Assembly: GCA_001939145.1 (NCBI GenBank)
Contig: LSRX01000133.1
Coordinates: 842,646 to 906,645 of the forward strand
Direction: 5' to 3'
Origin: Symbiodinium microadriaticum
Taxonomy: Eukaryota > Sar > Dinophyceae > Suessiales > Symbiodiniaceae
Length of the DNA: 64,000 bases
Shown here: positions 32,277 through 43,142 of the stretch, piece by piece
Layout: each line of letters opens with the position of its first letter
How positions within the stretch are numbered: the first letter of the stretch is position 1
Position numbers and translations under genes: made by a program
Notes under the pieces: generated by a model
The model's database searches: none
Told to the model about the DNA's origin: nothing
The model's input: the letters and a program-made list of their open reading frames with translations, nothing else

Positions 32277-32600
32277 CTGCACAGGGCAGGAAGATAGGGA
32301 TGTTGACGTGTGACTTTGAGGCCTTCAGGGGGGGCTAAACCCTAAACCCCTAAGCCCCTTAACCTAGTGTGGTTTGGCTTTGGCGGAATCTGTGCACCTG
32401 CACAGACTTGACATTTGATACAAAGGGCCTTGAAAGGCGTCTTTAGTACATCTAGCATCGCAGAACTCAGCAAGACTCCATGGAGACTATAAGGGGACAC
32501 GACGATTCATTATGTAGATTGAGACCTCTGTATCGGGTTTCCCTGAAACCCGGACTCAAACGCCAACCCGCCCTGGCGGAACTGTAGGACGACCCTAAGC

Positions 32601-32681
32601 CCATCAGCGCATGGCCTGATGTTGCAGCTGAAGCCCAGGGGTGTCACCGGGCAGTCGTTCAGGTCCTCGTTGACGGAGGCC
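32601..32681 (-). CDS. Exon with acceptor formed by a telomere-like repeat
   Basis: The AG acceptor lies inside a TTTAGGG unit (GTTTAG|GG). The exon then reads ASVNED and LNDCPVTPLGFSCNIRPC; GC donor ATGG|GCTTAG. Codon content and cysteines are typical of the gene. The long CCCTAAA array on its right is in the opposite orientation to the usual pattern, which is why the repeat itself can supply the acceptor. Confidence 0.74.
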
Positions 32682-32682
32682 C

Positions 32683-32790
32683 TAAACCCTCAACCCCTGA
32701 GCCCTAAACCCGTAAAACCCTAAACCCCTATGCCCTGAACCCTAAACCCCTATATGCCTTAAACCCTAAACCCCCTCAGCCCTAAACCGG
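32683..32790 (-). repeat. CCCTAAA array, sense TTTAGGG at an acceptor
   Basis: CCCTAAACCCCTATGCC-type units. In the transcript it reads TTTAGGG immediately before the exon at 32.6 kb, the reverse of the usual intron end. Confidence 0.88.
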
Positions 32791-33227
32791 GTTTGGGGGT
32801 CTTGAGGCTCCTTCGAGGATTCGGGGGGACTCTCCAGCAAGGCCTTACAAGGGTTCGATGGAACTTGTTGAGGTAGGGTAGCCGGAGCAGGGTCTGGGGT
32901 TTTGGGGTCCTAGGATTTAGGGGTTTAGGGTTCGGGTCCAGGGTTCAGGGCTCGGAGCTTAGGCTTCAGCGCGACCACTAAGTGAACCCCATGGCTCGAG
33001 CTCATTCCAAGAGCCCACACACTTCTATCTCCTAACCCTAAAGCTTAAAACCCTAAACTCTGAACCATAAATCCTAAACCCTATTTAGGGCATAGCTTTT
33101 GGGTCTGGGGCTTCGAGCCTAACGCTTAGGAGTTGGAGTGGTGGGGTCTTGGAACTTTGCTTGGGTCTTGCGAACCCAGTAGAGAGACCCCATGACATCC
33201 CAAACCAAACTTTAAAACTTATATGGA

Positions 33228-33402
33228 TTTAGGGTTTAGGGTTTAGGGTTCAGTGTTTAGGGTTTAGGGTTTCGTCGACCCCAATTCCCCAAACCCACAG
33301 CCCTACCTCCAAACCTCCGCAGTAATGGATGAGCAACTCCGATGTACCCCAGCTCTTGGTCTAGTTTAGGGTTTAGGGCCTAGGGTTTAGGGTTTAGGGT
33401 TC
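33228..33402 (+). repeat. Two TTTAGGG arrays
   Basis: 33228-33275 and 33362-33402, separated by 85 bp of plain sequence. Confidence 0.9.
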
Positions 33403-33410
33403 AAGCCGAC

Positions 33411-33453
33411 GGATAGAGGGTCGCCAGGAGCGCAGAAACACAATTCACAACTC
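33411..33453 (-). CDS. Exon, type A
   Basis: CAAGCAG|G then SCELCFCAPGDPL, donor ATCC|GTCGGC. SC-x-LC-x-C echoes type A cores such as TCDLTC. Begins the cycle ending at 27.8 kb. Confidence 0.62.
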
Positions 33454-33515
33454 CTGCTTGTCTTGCGGAGACTGGCGGTCGATTCTTGAACCACGCGGCC
33501 GAAAGGTTTCCGGTA

Positions 33516-33608
33516 CGGGGCCTCAATAAATAGAATAGGGTTTTGGGGCCCATTTTACTCTAACTGTAATAAGGAACCCCCAAAACCCTATTCCAATTAC
33601 TAAGCCCC
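33516..33608. mobile_element. Family 3 inverted-repeat element
   Basis: AATAGAATAGGGTTTTGGGG mirrored by CCCCAAAACCCTATTCCAATT around a TTTACTCTAACTGTAATAAG core. Best-paired member. Confidence 0.8.
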
Positions 33609-34337
33609 CTACATTAGTTTAGGGCCGGTGCTGAAGCCCCAAGCCCTCAATCCGACATCCTCGAGCCAACGGCCTCCGATGTAAGGGCTCCTTGTTACTC
33701 TTCTCATAACTCAGGCCCTTTGGGCTACCCATCGTCTTACGAAAGAAGCTCAGGGCCCAACGAATTCGCAGGGATCCGGAGAGGGCATGCCTCCAGAAGC
33801 ACCAAGGCTTGGAGTGTTGGGGTTTCTTACAGAGCCCAACATGCCAGGGCCTCTGGTTAAGCAACTTTGCAAACTTCATCAAGCCATAGGAGTACGTATG
33901 CCCAAAAAAAACACTTCGAGGCGTTTCGAGGGCGCTCCGGGGAAAGGGTCTCCACACCGGAGCCTTGCATAATTGTGGGGTTTAAGATAGGATTAAGGAT
34001 TAAGCTTTAGGCTTTGGGGATCAGTGCTTGATTTCTCCGACTGAAGCCTACAGCCGTGCAATCTCCACGCTGATCATTTTCATGCCCGGCTTGCCAGGGC
34101 TGGTATGGCTCAGCTTAGAGTTTACACAACGTCTAGGTTGCCTGGCCATGACAGAAACTCGAAGCTTCGGCGCTTCAACACCTAGCGGAATTGCAAAGAA
34201 ACGAAGCCCACATGAAATGCTCTCGAGTCACTGCAAACAGGCCCGCAGCATTTATCTGGTTTTGTGCTGAGGAACCTAACACACCCCAAAACGGACATGC
34301 CGTAGAAGAAGCCCAGACCTAAACCCCCTAACTTTCG

Positions 34338-34419
34338 GCTGCATTGTAGTTCCTCCTTAAAATTGCCTTATAGGATCCTAAGTATGAACCACAAAACGGA
34401 ACTGCAATGGAGCCTATAG
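34338..34419. mobile_element. Family 5 inverted-repeat element, shortened
   Basis: GCATTGTAGTTCCTCC to GGAACTGCAATGGAGCC with TTATAGGATCCTAAGTATG inside. Confidence 0.7.
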
Positions 34420-34537
34420 GTATTGTAAACTCGTCCACTCGAGCCCGAAGCTGTATAGCTCTGGGCACGTGATCTAAATCGAAGGTTCTTGTGTCAAGTC
34501 TGGCCAAAACAACACTCACCAATGCTCCTAAGGAGCC

Positions 34538-34574
34538 ATCCATCCATCCATCCATCCATCCATCCATCCATACA

Positions 34575-34610
<36 letters not shown>

Positions 34611-34615
34611 TATAT
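34538..34615. repeat. (CCAT)n-(CATA)n microsatellite
   Basis: Eight CCAT then eight ACAT units then (TA)n. Confidence 0.96.
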
Positions 34616-34694
34616 AACCTACATCCATTCACCAAAACCCAAATACAACGCTCCTCAAAACCTAAAACCTAAACCCCAGGGTTCAGGCTCATAG

Positions 34695-34752
34695 GCAGAC
34701 GCTGGGGGCCCGGCTGCACGGCCCAAGTGGGTAGCACCCACGGAGTAGAAGC
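34695..34752 (-). CDS. Probable exon, frame not settled
   Basis: GGTGAAG|G starts a GC-rich island. One frame gives GCYPLGPCSRAPSVC, plausible for a type E/F piece; the other two frames are also open. Bracketed by CCCTAAA (34.66 kb) and TTTAGGG (34.79 kb) stretches. Confidence 0.4.
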
Positions 34753-35009
34753 CTTCACCAAGGCTTTGGGGTTTGAGGACTTGGGTGTTTTTGGGTTTAG
34801 GGTTTGGGGTCTTGGGGTATGGAGTTCGGCTTAGGGTATGGGGCGGCTGCTTCATGGCGATCTGCATAAGGATTCTGACCCAAGTTTTAGCCCCAACTTT
34901 AAGTAAACCGCGCTTCCGAAGCCTTCAACAGGCCCTACTCTCGAAGCACTCAAGCCTACAAAGAAAGTTGTAAAGCCTAAAAGTTCTAAAGGCTCCAAAA
35001 TTCCCGTCA

Positions 35010-35115
35010 GAATCCAACAGCTTCGCTGGCCTTGGCTTGCAGATGTCATCGAAGTGGCAGCAGCCGGAGACTACTCCGGTGTAGCCTGAGCCACCAGGCT
35101 CCGGAGATGTCAAGG
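35010..35115 (-). CDS. Exon, type D plus Cys cluster
   Basis: Open frame with GGSGYTGVVSGCCHFDDICK. GY-x-GVVSG aligns with GYAGTVSPG at 21.2 kb. Exact limits unclear; candidate acceptors are CTGAG| near the right end and CGGAG| further in, with a GC donor near CCAAG|GCCAGC. Confidence 0.65.
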
Positions 35116-36116
35116 CGATGAGCTCAGGGTTTAGGGCCGGGTCTACGACCTCTGCACCCCTACGCCACGAACGAAAACCCCCCAAAAATCCGAACCTCTG
35201 GCTTCTCTAGGCCAACACTCGAGCTGAAATCCTCTGCCCAAGGTTCTCATGTCGCCTCTTTTTCCAAGCAGCCTACTTTCGGGGGGGGGGGGGGGCGCAC
35301 TGCACGTTAGAGCTCCAGGTGCTCTGCAGTCCGAGCCAGGGATGCGAAGACGAGGAGCCCATGTCGTCGGACAGAGGTTTGAGCGAGGAGCGCCTTCGCC
35401 CTTTTTTTTTTGCGCGTCGGGCCCTTGACCACTTGGCCGGCGTTCTTCCGCTTGAGTTGGCGATTGTCAGGCCTGGTGTGCATGGACACATGTCTATGGT
35501 TGACTCTTTACACTCGCGCATTTGCTTATTTTGCGCTTGCGGGTGTCTCTGAGGCGATGTTTCGCAGTCGCTCCACATACTCGAAGAGTCCCGCCTTGAT
35601 CCAGGCTTGATGTGGTCCTCTCAAAAGGCAGGCCAAGGCCTCTTGCACGCCCGTCTAGTCAGCCCCAAAGTTGGTGAATGTTCGCTGACGGTATGGCCTT
35701 GTTTTGCTCCTCTTTCTTCCTTCCATGACCCTGGGTCTCAAGGGCTTCTTCTTTGCCGACCTCAATCAAAGACTAGGGGAAAGAGCTGAAAGTGTTCCAA
35801 ATTCCCAGCCCAAACCACTGGCTCGTCCAGGGCAAGCCCCGACATGAGACTCAATGAGTGGAACAGGCGCGGGGAATGAGGTGAGGCACACTAAATCCTG
35901 ATGACGCCACGTGCCTCTCAAACCCTGAAGAACCTGCGGCGGAAAACGCCTATAGGCGCTGCAAACCCTGACTGCATAACCCTACAGTAGAAGCCCAAAA
36001 GTTGGAAACCCAATAGCCTCAATCCCTAAGAGTAATGTATAGGGAATCCCAGCACGAATTGTCCTTAATCCGGTTTCCAACTTTTGGAGGTTTACTATAA
36101 ACCCTAAACCCTGAAC

Positions 36117-36184
36117 ATCTGCTTTAAGGGCTATGCTGCGGGGATTCTCTTCAGAAGGAAAGTCCTCAATGAATCTCGGGCAGG
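36117..36184 (-). CDS. Exon, acidic single-Cys segment
   Basis: TCTTCAG|CC then CPRFIEDFPSEENPRSIAL, donor AGAT|GTTCAG. Long uninterrupted minus-strand frame without repeat character, between a CCCTAAA stretch and a diverged TTTAGGG-like stretch (GTGTAGTGGGTATGG variants). Confidence 0.55.
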
Positions 36185-36229
36185 CTGAAGATGTTAGCAA
36201 CTCCAGGATTCTGGACTTGGGGCTTAGCC

Positions 36230-36690
36230 TTTTGGGTGTAGGGTGTAGTGGGTATGGGTTTGGTGTTAGGGTGTAGGGGGCTCCATAGGGGTTTGAGTTT
36301 TTTCCCACCATGAGCTCTCATGATCCAGCACCCATTTCCCCTTTCTTTTGTGGAGGCTTTTTGTGCGAGAAGCTCACGGGACGCAGCGAGGCGTGGGGTC
36401 GAGGGCCCCAGCGTGTTCGGGAGTTTTGTTTGGGGTTTTTAGGATTTAAGGCTTCGAGCTTTGATTTGTGGCGAGAGAGTTACTTTTTCCAAGGGAGAGG
36501 GCTACCAGTGTAGGGACACAGTGTAGGGGATCAAGCTGGTGGTCGTGGTTCATGGAGTTTCGCTTTGAGCCACCCTTGCTTTCACGTTAGCGTGTAGGGT
36601 GTAGTGGGTATGACTTTGGGGTATAAGGGTTTAGGGTGTAGTGGGTATGAATCTGGGGTATAAGGGTTTAGGGTTTCGGGATGTAGGGTT
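36230..36690. repeat. Diverged telomere-like units with GTGTAGTGGGTATGG
   Basis: TAGGGTGTAGTGGGTATG occurs near 36240, 36595 and 36635, mixed with TAAGGGTTTAGGG. The sequence between contains no recognised exon. Confidence 0.65.
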
Positions 36691-37507
36691 TAAGACTTTG
36701 AACTAGACTCACTAGACCTCTCTCTACCACATCTAGTTTCAAGCCAACTGGCCATCGTCGCAAGTCCAGCCGACACCTCCACCGGTTTGGGGAGCTTTCA
36801 ATATCAGGTGGCGACTTCTGCTTTTGCCCCTAGCTTTCTCCACTACTTTAATCGGCGGTGTATGAGATCCCTCGTAGAAAGCATCCTTTGCATCCTCAAG
36901 TCCTTCTTGTCACGTTTCAAGACTTCAACAAACCGCAAACTGCCATAGCTTAAATCTGACGCCCGAACCCGCAGAAACCTGAAGCCAAACCCGAAACCCT
37001 TAAATCCCAAAGATCCTGAAGACCAATCTACTGTACCCAAAACCGGAGAAGCCTGAACCACCTTAAGCCCTACGCCTGAGGCTCTGAGAGCAGTTGAGAT
37101 TCTTTTTGGAGCCTTTTCCGGCAGGTGGAGGGTCATAGGTTCTAGTGTTGAGGGCTCAGGCGTTTTCGGGCTAAGAGCATGGTTAGGCTCCCGGTCACGC
37201 AAGGGCCTTTGGCGGCACAAGGAAGCGGCGCAAACACATCTTGGACTTGCTGTTTCGCAAGGTCATAGCATGAACGGATGCCCGGGTATGCATACAGACT
37301 TGAATGGGCTTAGCCTCTTTGACTTATAACTTTGGCAACTTCTTTAAAGCCTCGATGCATTTTTTGTAATCTGCGCAGCTTGCATCGTCAAACCTCAACC
37401 TGATACTGGGGCTCCTGTTAACATCGGGAGAGTTGCGGGTGTCTGTTTTGAGATCTGCTAGGGTCCCCGATAAGGATCCTCTTGTTTGGGTTACGCTAGG
37501 GTCTCAT

Positions 37508-37735
37508 CAAACCCCCAAACCCCAAACCCCAAACCCCAAACCCTAAACCCTAAACCCCCGAAACCCTAAACCCCTAAACCCCTAAATCCCCAAACCCCCA
37601 AACCCCTAAACCCCGAAACCCTAAACCCTAAATCCCAACACGCCAACACCCCACAACCCCAAACCCCAAACCCCAAACCCTAAACCCACAACCCTAAACC
37701 CCTAAACCCTAAACTCAAAACCCTAGGCCCCTAAA
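37508..37735 (-). repeat. CCCTAAA array, long
   Basis: About 30 units of CCCTAAA, CCCCAAA and CCCCTAAA. The 250 bp to the left show no feature. Confidence 0.94.
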
Positions 37736-38039
37736 CCCTACAAAAGCCCTTATCTTTATGAAGGCAAGCCCTGAGACGCCAGGACTGCAAGGAAGAGCTG
37801 AGCCCTGAACCTCCGGTGGATTTTTTTTGCAAAGAGGGAGGGTTTTTCATTTTTTAATATAAAAACCCTGAGCATCCGGTGGTTTAGGGTTTGGGGTTTG
37901 GGGTTTCGGGTTTAGGGTTTGGGGTCCTCAACTAAAACCCACCCGGAATGAAACTCCGTAATGTCGGAGCCTTCAGAATTAGCATAGGGTTCCTTTAAAG
38001 GGTCCCGAAAAAGGGACACTACAAGGGCTCTGCAGTGTA

Positions 38040-38130
38040 GGGGCCTGAATAATTAGAATAGGGTGTTGGGTTTTTTCTACTGTAATTTGCATAAGGAGCC
38101 CCCAAAGTAGTGCAGCTAGTTGTTATAAGA
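38040..38130. mobile_element. Family 3 element
   Basis: AATAATTAGAATAGGGTGTTGGG, then CTACTGTAATTTGCATAAGG and CCCCCAAAGTAGT. Confidence 0.6.
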
Positions 38131-38191
38131 GCCCCCAAACCCTAAACCCTAAACCCTAAACCCGCCCCCAAGAGTAGCGATGCCTCCCAAC

Positions 38192-38231
38192 AGCTTGACG
38201 TAGCCCGGCGGCACTGGTGCCGGATCAAGGC
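38192..38231 (-). CDS. Exon, type C
   Basis: GCTCAG|GC then LDPAPVPPGYVKL with donor AGCT|GTTGGG. DP-x-PVPPGY aligns with CPDPDPVPEGY at 59.9 kb, lacking the leading cysteines, which may sit on an upstream exon. Confidence 0.65.
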
Positions 38232-38929
38232 CTGAGCTCTCAGGGTATCTAAGGTTGAAACCATGGGCCCCTAGCATGGGCCCTTAACCCTGGGATCCTC
38301 AAAACACCTGCTATATACCCTATATGAACCTTTAAGGGTGCCTAGAAAGGCCTAAGGGTCCATATTGGAGGCCAATACTTCTAACCTTAAAGGGTAAGCT
38401 CAGGAGTTCGGGCCTGAGTAAGGCTCACTTTAGGGTTTAGGGTTTATAAAGTTTTTTGGGTCTACATGGTTTATAGGGGGTTTAGGATTTACAGGGTTTA
38501 GGGCTTATAGGGTTTATAGGGTGGATAATCAAGCAAGTAGACTCGGGAGTTGGTGGTTCTATGCCAGCAAAAGCCGAAGGAACCCCGAGGAACACTCTGA
38601 GCGGAATGAGACCGGACACTGACCGACCATACCGACCGGACCACATAGATCGGACCGCCAAAGGACCAGCGACCAAACCAGTGAACCAACCCCACTGAGA
38701 GTCAAGGGCAACACAACAAACCCTAAACCCTAAAGCCTAAGCCCTAAACCCCAAAAACCCTTAACAAACCCTAACTGGACTCCTCGAAGTAAAGGCTGCT
38801 CGATTCCAACTGCAAAAGGCGAAGGCTCCAGCCTTCAGACAAAACCCACCCTCCCAAGAACCCCCACTTCCTTTAGCTCGGTAAGAACCAATGAACTCCA
38901 AACAGTCTCAGAGGTGATTGACGACCCGA

Positions 38930-39018
38930 GGTTGAAAAGAAACCCTAAACAAACCCTATTAGGGTTTAGGCTTTGGGGTTTAGGGTTTAGGGTTTTGGGG
39001 TTTAACCCTAGACCCAAA
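38930..39018. repeat. Fold-back telomere-like repeat
   Basis: AAACCCTAAACAAACCCTA runs directly into TTAGGGTTTAGGC...TTTGGGGTTTA and returns to ACCCTAGACCC, two strand switches in 90 bp. Confidence 0.85.
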
Positions 39019-39061
39019 CCCTCTACTTCCAAAACAAACACGGCTATCCGCGAGACCAAAC

Positions 39062-39107
39062 CCGGACTCCGCAGCCGGATGGTTGCCAGGCACCCATGGG
39101 TTGCAGG
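39062..39107 (-). CDS. Exon, single-Cys segment
   Basis: GGTCAG|CCT then ATHGCLATIRLRSPG, donor CCGG|GTTTGG. Frame remains open beyond the donor for many codons. Flanked by CCCTAAA (39.00 kb) and TTTAGGG (39.18 kb) arrays. Confidence 0.48.
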
Positions 39108-40419
39108 CTGACCCTCAACCCTAGACGCTCCTGAACCCAAGCCTACGCCCCAACCCTGCCATGGGGTTTGTTGAAGATTTTAGGGTTTAGGGTTTAGGGC
39201 TTAGGGCTTGGGGTTTAAGGTTTAAGGTTATGAGGCTTTATACAAGGGTTTGTCGAGGAGTTGATAACGTGTTTTGGGGTTTAAGGCTTCCCTGCTGCTC
39301 CATTTGCACGCGGTTTTACGGGCGGCATCCTCTGACTAAGGAGTCATTGCCTACAACGGGTGTTGGCTAAAGGTGACCCCAAGTGGTAACTTGAACAACT
39401 TTCAAGAACTTCGTGATAACGAACGATGACGCAATCATTATTTCTGCCTCTACGATTACCCGCATTAATGGGGCTTTAGTCGTTACACTGTGGTTTGGGG
39501 TATACCATAGTGTCGCGGAAGACGAGCGGATATCGTTGCTAATAACTATCCGACACTGACGTCCTACAAAAACCCCAGTAGCTGGAGCAGACTCTGCCGA
39601 AGGGCAGTCCACCAATGTGCACTGGGGCGCAAGGTACATAAGCACTTGGTTGGGATCCGTGTTCGCCTGCCGCGGGCTTAGCTCGTAGAGTTTAGAGTGC
39701 GGGGATTTGGGGTTTAGGGTTTTGGAGTGCAGAGTTTAGGGTTGGCTTTTGAATGGTAGGGTTCAGGGGATGTCTTTCTTTGAGGTGTGATGGGACCTTT
39801 TGGTCAAGAATGTGGGCTCGGGCGTCCTAAGCCATCTTGCAGTCGCTTCTTATGGAGTCTTGGGGTTTTGGAGCTTGTGTTTTGGGTTCAAGATTTTGGT
39901 CAGGAGTTTCGGGCGGGTATGGGGTCTCGCGTCAGGCACGCCACGTCCGGTAAATGGTCCCGAACCATGAATTCTACAGAGGCAACTTGCTGGAATCCTC
40001 GACACTCCGACACCCCTGTCTGAGAATCTGGACTCCGAACGGGCAACAAGCGCACAATAAAATCTCCAAGGCGACTACAGGATTTGAGGGTCTCGGCTTT
40101 AGGGATTGTTTTTCCAGAGCTCGGACATGAAGACCCTACGAAGCAATGGGCAATGTCCCTCGACTCCATACGGTACCATCAGCTAACTTTTAACTGGTGC
40201 CGCGGGAAGAATCCCAAACCCTAAACCGTTTGGGGTGTCGGAGTTTACAGCTCTGCAGAACCACAGCGCATCGAAAACGAGACAGACCCCCAACCCTAAA
40301 CCCAAAAAGTCCGTAAGCCCGTGCCTAGCCCTAAAACCCTAAACCCCAGACCCCCGCCCCCCCTAAAGCCTAAAACACCCACCTACCTGAAAAACCCAGG
40401 NCTTAGAGAGCTCGAGAAC

Positions 40420-40474
40420 TTCGGGGGCCGCCTCAGGGCAGAAGCCCTGCGACACGGTGCCGTTGTAAGGCAGC
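40420..40474 (-). CDS. Exon, NGTV-containing segment
   Basis: AGCGAG|G then LPYNGTVSQGFCPEAAPE, donor CCGAA|GTTCTC. Y-NGTV resembles the C/D junction at 30.0 kb (YEKNGTV). A single N at 40401 lies just outside. Confidence 0.62.
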
Positions 40475-40484
40475 CTCGCTCTTT

Positions 40485-40630
40485 AATACATACATGTGTA
40501 TATACATATATATGTATGATGAACTGTGTGTGTGTGTATGTATGTGTGTATATATATGTATATACATACACACATATGTATATATATATACACACATATA
40601 CATACAGATATAGACATCTATATGTGTAGG
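40485..40630. repeat. (TATG)n/(TGTG)n microsatellite
   Basis: TATATATGTATG, GTGTGTGTATG and CACACATATG mixtures. Confidence 0.94.
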
Positions 40631-40811
40631 GTTTAGGGCTTAGGGCTGTTGGGGTTTGGGGCTTTTAGGATTTAGGGATGTGGGGATGCACTGTGGGGCT
40701 TCAGTTTCGGACTTATAGATACCTTGTGGAGTTGGGTAAACCCCAACCACTGTTTCAGCCCGAGCTTGACCCCACTATCCCAAGAGCAAGTTCGGCCCTC
40801 GGCTGTGGGTT

Positions 40812-40917
40812 GTGGGTTGTTCTCCTAATTTGGGTCCCTTTTTAGGTCCTAGAAACTCACCGCACCCCTTTTGAAGAAGGGCCCTGATTTTTTGGCAGAG
40901 CTACCCATGCGTCAACT
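40812..40917. mobile_element. Family 2 element, degraded
   Basis: GGTTGTTCTCCTAATTTGGG and TTTGGCAGAGCTACCCA retain the family ends with several changes. Confidence 0.5.
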
Positions 40918-41337
40918 TTGAGGCTCTAGGTTCTGGGGTTTGGGGTTCAGGCTTCGGACTTTCGAGTTTCGGGTTTGGGTTTTCGCGTGTAGTAGAGGGG
41001 CCTTAATATGCAGAATGGGACTTGGGGGTATATCATGCTAGTGCATTGCTAGTACTATATCGGGGATTATGCTGGGATAATGGTACGCACGAACTACTCT
41101 ATGTATAGGCTTCTGTATCAAAGGCATTGGGTTCATGGGGCAGGGATTTGGGTTCTTTGGTTTCTGCAACCGTGCGCGGCCACCCTTTTGTCAGGCTTGA
41201 GGTGCAAAACCAGAGCAACCAGAAGTCCCGGGTCCCTAAACCCGAAACCCTAAAGCCTAAAGCCGAAACCCTAAACCCGAAACCCTAAAGCCTAAACCCG
41301 AAACCCTGAAGCCTAAACTCTAAAAGCCTGATACTAC

Positions 41338-41386
41338 CGAAAGGAAGCAAAGCTAGGATCTCGGCATTCGAGGCTCTCGAACCAGG
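41338..41386 (-). CDS. Exon, type B
   Basis: TCTCCAG|CC then WFESLECRDPSFASF, donor TTTCG|GTAGTA. W-xxx-LEC matches W...LPEC. The acceptor lies a few bases from a hairpin element at 41.4 kb. Confidence 0.58.
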
Positions 41387-41404
41387 CTGGAGACTGCTCT
41401 GTAC

Positions 41405-41596
41405 TACTTGGAGGTTCATGGGTAGTTATAAGTGGGCCTTTAAAGGTTCCTAGAAGGGTTCTATAGGGTTGCTGTAGGGTTTAGGGTTTAGGGTTTAGGG
41501 TAGTTATAAGTGGGGTTATAAGTCCCCTAATATGGCTTATAAGTATAGCTACCCTACTTCTAACCCCATCTATAACTACCCGTGAACCTCCAAGTA
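41405..41596. mobile_element. Family 1 hairpin element with TTTAGGG units inside
   Basis: Outer ends TACTTGGAGGTTCATGGGTA and CTACCCGTGAACCTCCAAGT. The left arm AGTTATAAGTGGG is present twice, and between the two copies lie AGGTTCCTAGAAGGG and about four TTTAGGG units. Confidence 0.82.
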
Positions 41597-41786
41597 GTTC
41601 AACCAGGTTACTGCTTGCTGAGGCAGGTTGAACGATTAGTCCTGACATCCCCAAAGTGTCCCAATGTAACTATGCCGTGGTTTAAAGTTTTTTAGGCTTG
41701 CGGGTGTAGGATTCTGTCTTAAAGCTCAGGGTTTAGCGCCGAGGGTGTAGTTTAGGGTCTCACGTTTCGCTAGACTAGGCACCCAC

Positions 41787-41836
41787 GAAGCCTCGAAGTA
41801 GCTCCCGAGACGCCAGAAGTGCTTGCTGAAGGGTCC
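41787..41836 (-). CDS. Exon, aromatic-rich Sushi segment
   Basis: GCATGAG|GGA then GPFSKHFWRLGSYFEA and donor GCTTC|GTGGGT. No Cys; position between A and B suggests the interior of the Sushi-like unit. Confidence 0.5.
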
Positions 41837-42279
41837 CTCATGCAGCAACCCCGTGCTTACCCTGAACCAAAAAACCTAAACCCACAGTAAGTAGTCATTG
41901 TGCCCGCAGACTCTGGTCCCTTATTCAAAAGCCCCTCTGCCATCCAATGTAATCCAAGTACCAACAATACTGCCCACCCCTAAACCCTAAACCCAGCCCA
42001 ACCCCTTAATCTTTAAACCCTGAACCCTAAGCCCTGAACCCTAAACTGTAGGGTTTAAGATTTAGCATTTTGGGTTTACCCTTGGCTGCATAGCGAACTT
42101 AACCATACAAATATGGGCCCTAAACCCAACACCTAACACCTGAACCCCGAAACGTAAGTCTCACAACCTGAAGCCCAACATGTATCAACGTAAGCCAAGA
42201 CCTACTCAACTCTAGCCCCCCCCAAAAAACTTACCCCCAAACCCTGACCCCCCTCCCGTCGCTCAAAAAAAAAAATAAC

Positions 42280-42345
42280 CGATCCTGCAGCGGATTGTGC
42301 ACCCCGTGCCCGTCGCCACGGAACCCTCGCCGCAATCCTTTGGCT
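42280..42345 (-). CDS. Exon, type A
   Basis: CGCCAG|AG continues phase 1 from the previous exon: KDCGEGSVATGTGCTIRC, donor ATCG|GTTATT. TGTGCTIRC is the type A core. Frame is also open upstream to TAGCAG, giving several Pro-Glu residues if that acceptor is used. Confidence 0.78.
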
Positions 42346-42731
42346 CTGGCGGCTCGGGCTGCTAGGTATCGGCCCTCAGACGCGAATTATCTATCATTCC
42401 AGAAAGTATACGGGTTTAGGGTTTAGGGTTTAGGGTGTAGGGTACCTATATCGAAGGGGCATAGCCTACGATATGGTAACGTTTGGTGCTTAGGGCCGGT
42501 GGGATTTGGGGTCTTAGCAATGTTGGGGGGTTTTGGATGCAAGAAAGGTCTGATGGCACAGGCTCGCAGTGCGTACATCGTGGGGGTTTGGGGCTTCAGC
42601 ATGGCAACCCTAAACCCCTGAACCCTAAATCTTAAAGCGTAAACCCTAAACTAAACCCGCTACGATTTCTAAGCTCGGCTCAGGCCTTCTCGGACCTTCG
42701 GCGCTAAAACTCAAGGTTCAGGGGTGCGCAC

Positions 42732-42781
42732 AATGGAGCGCAAGGTTCGGGATCTCGGGCTTCACGTTGCAGGCGCAGTGA
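42732..42781 (-). CDS. Exon, Cys pair with NVKP
   Basis: GCGCTAG|T joins the previous exon in phase 2, then HCACNVKPEIPNLALH, donor CATT|GTGCGC. C-N-V-K-P resembles SCNIRPC at 32.6 kb. An assembly gap to the right could hide a further exon. Confidence 0.66.
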
Positions 42782-42944
42782 CTAGCGCCTAGGTTTAGTA
42801 TTTAGGGTCTGGTGACATTTAGGGTTCAGGGTTTAGGCTTGAGGTCAACGCTGAAGCACCCAAGCCCCCGGTCCACAACTCTTACGTGAAGCAGGCTGCA
42901 GCCAAGGCTCTACACTAGATGCTGGCGGCTAACTACGAGAGCCC

Positions 42945-43020
42945 TAAACCCTAAATACTAAACCCTAAACCCCAAACCCTAAACTCTAAACCCAAACCCC
43001 GACCCCCAAAACCCCTAAAC
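42945..43020 (-). repeat. CCCTAAA array
   Basis: CCCTAAA, CCCCAAA and CTCTAAA units left of the 43.1-44.0 kb gap. Confidence 0.9.
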
Positions 43021-43142
43021 TGCCAAGTACTGAAGCCTTCGACCCTCAGCCCCGAAGCCTCTCGGGCTCAGGTTCAGAAAGGATCTATACTACTACTGGA
43101 GACCGTCTTAGCGTTCGGGGTCCCTTTTGGGTGGGGGTGAGT

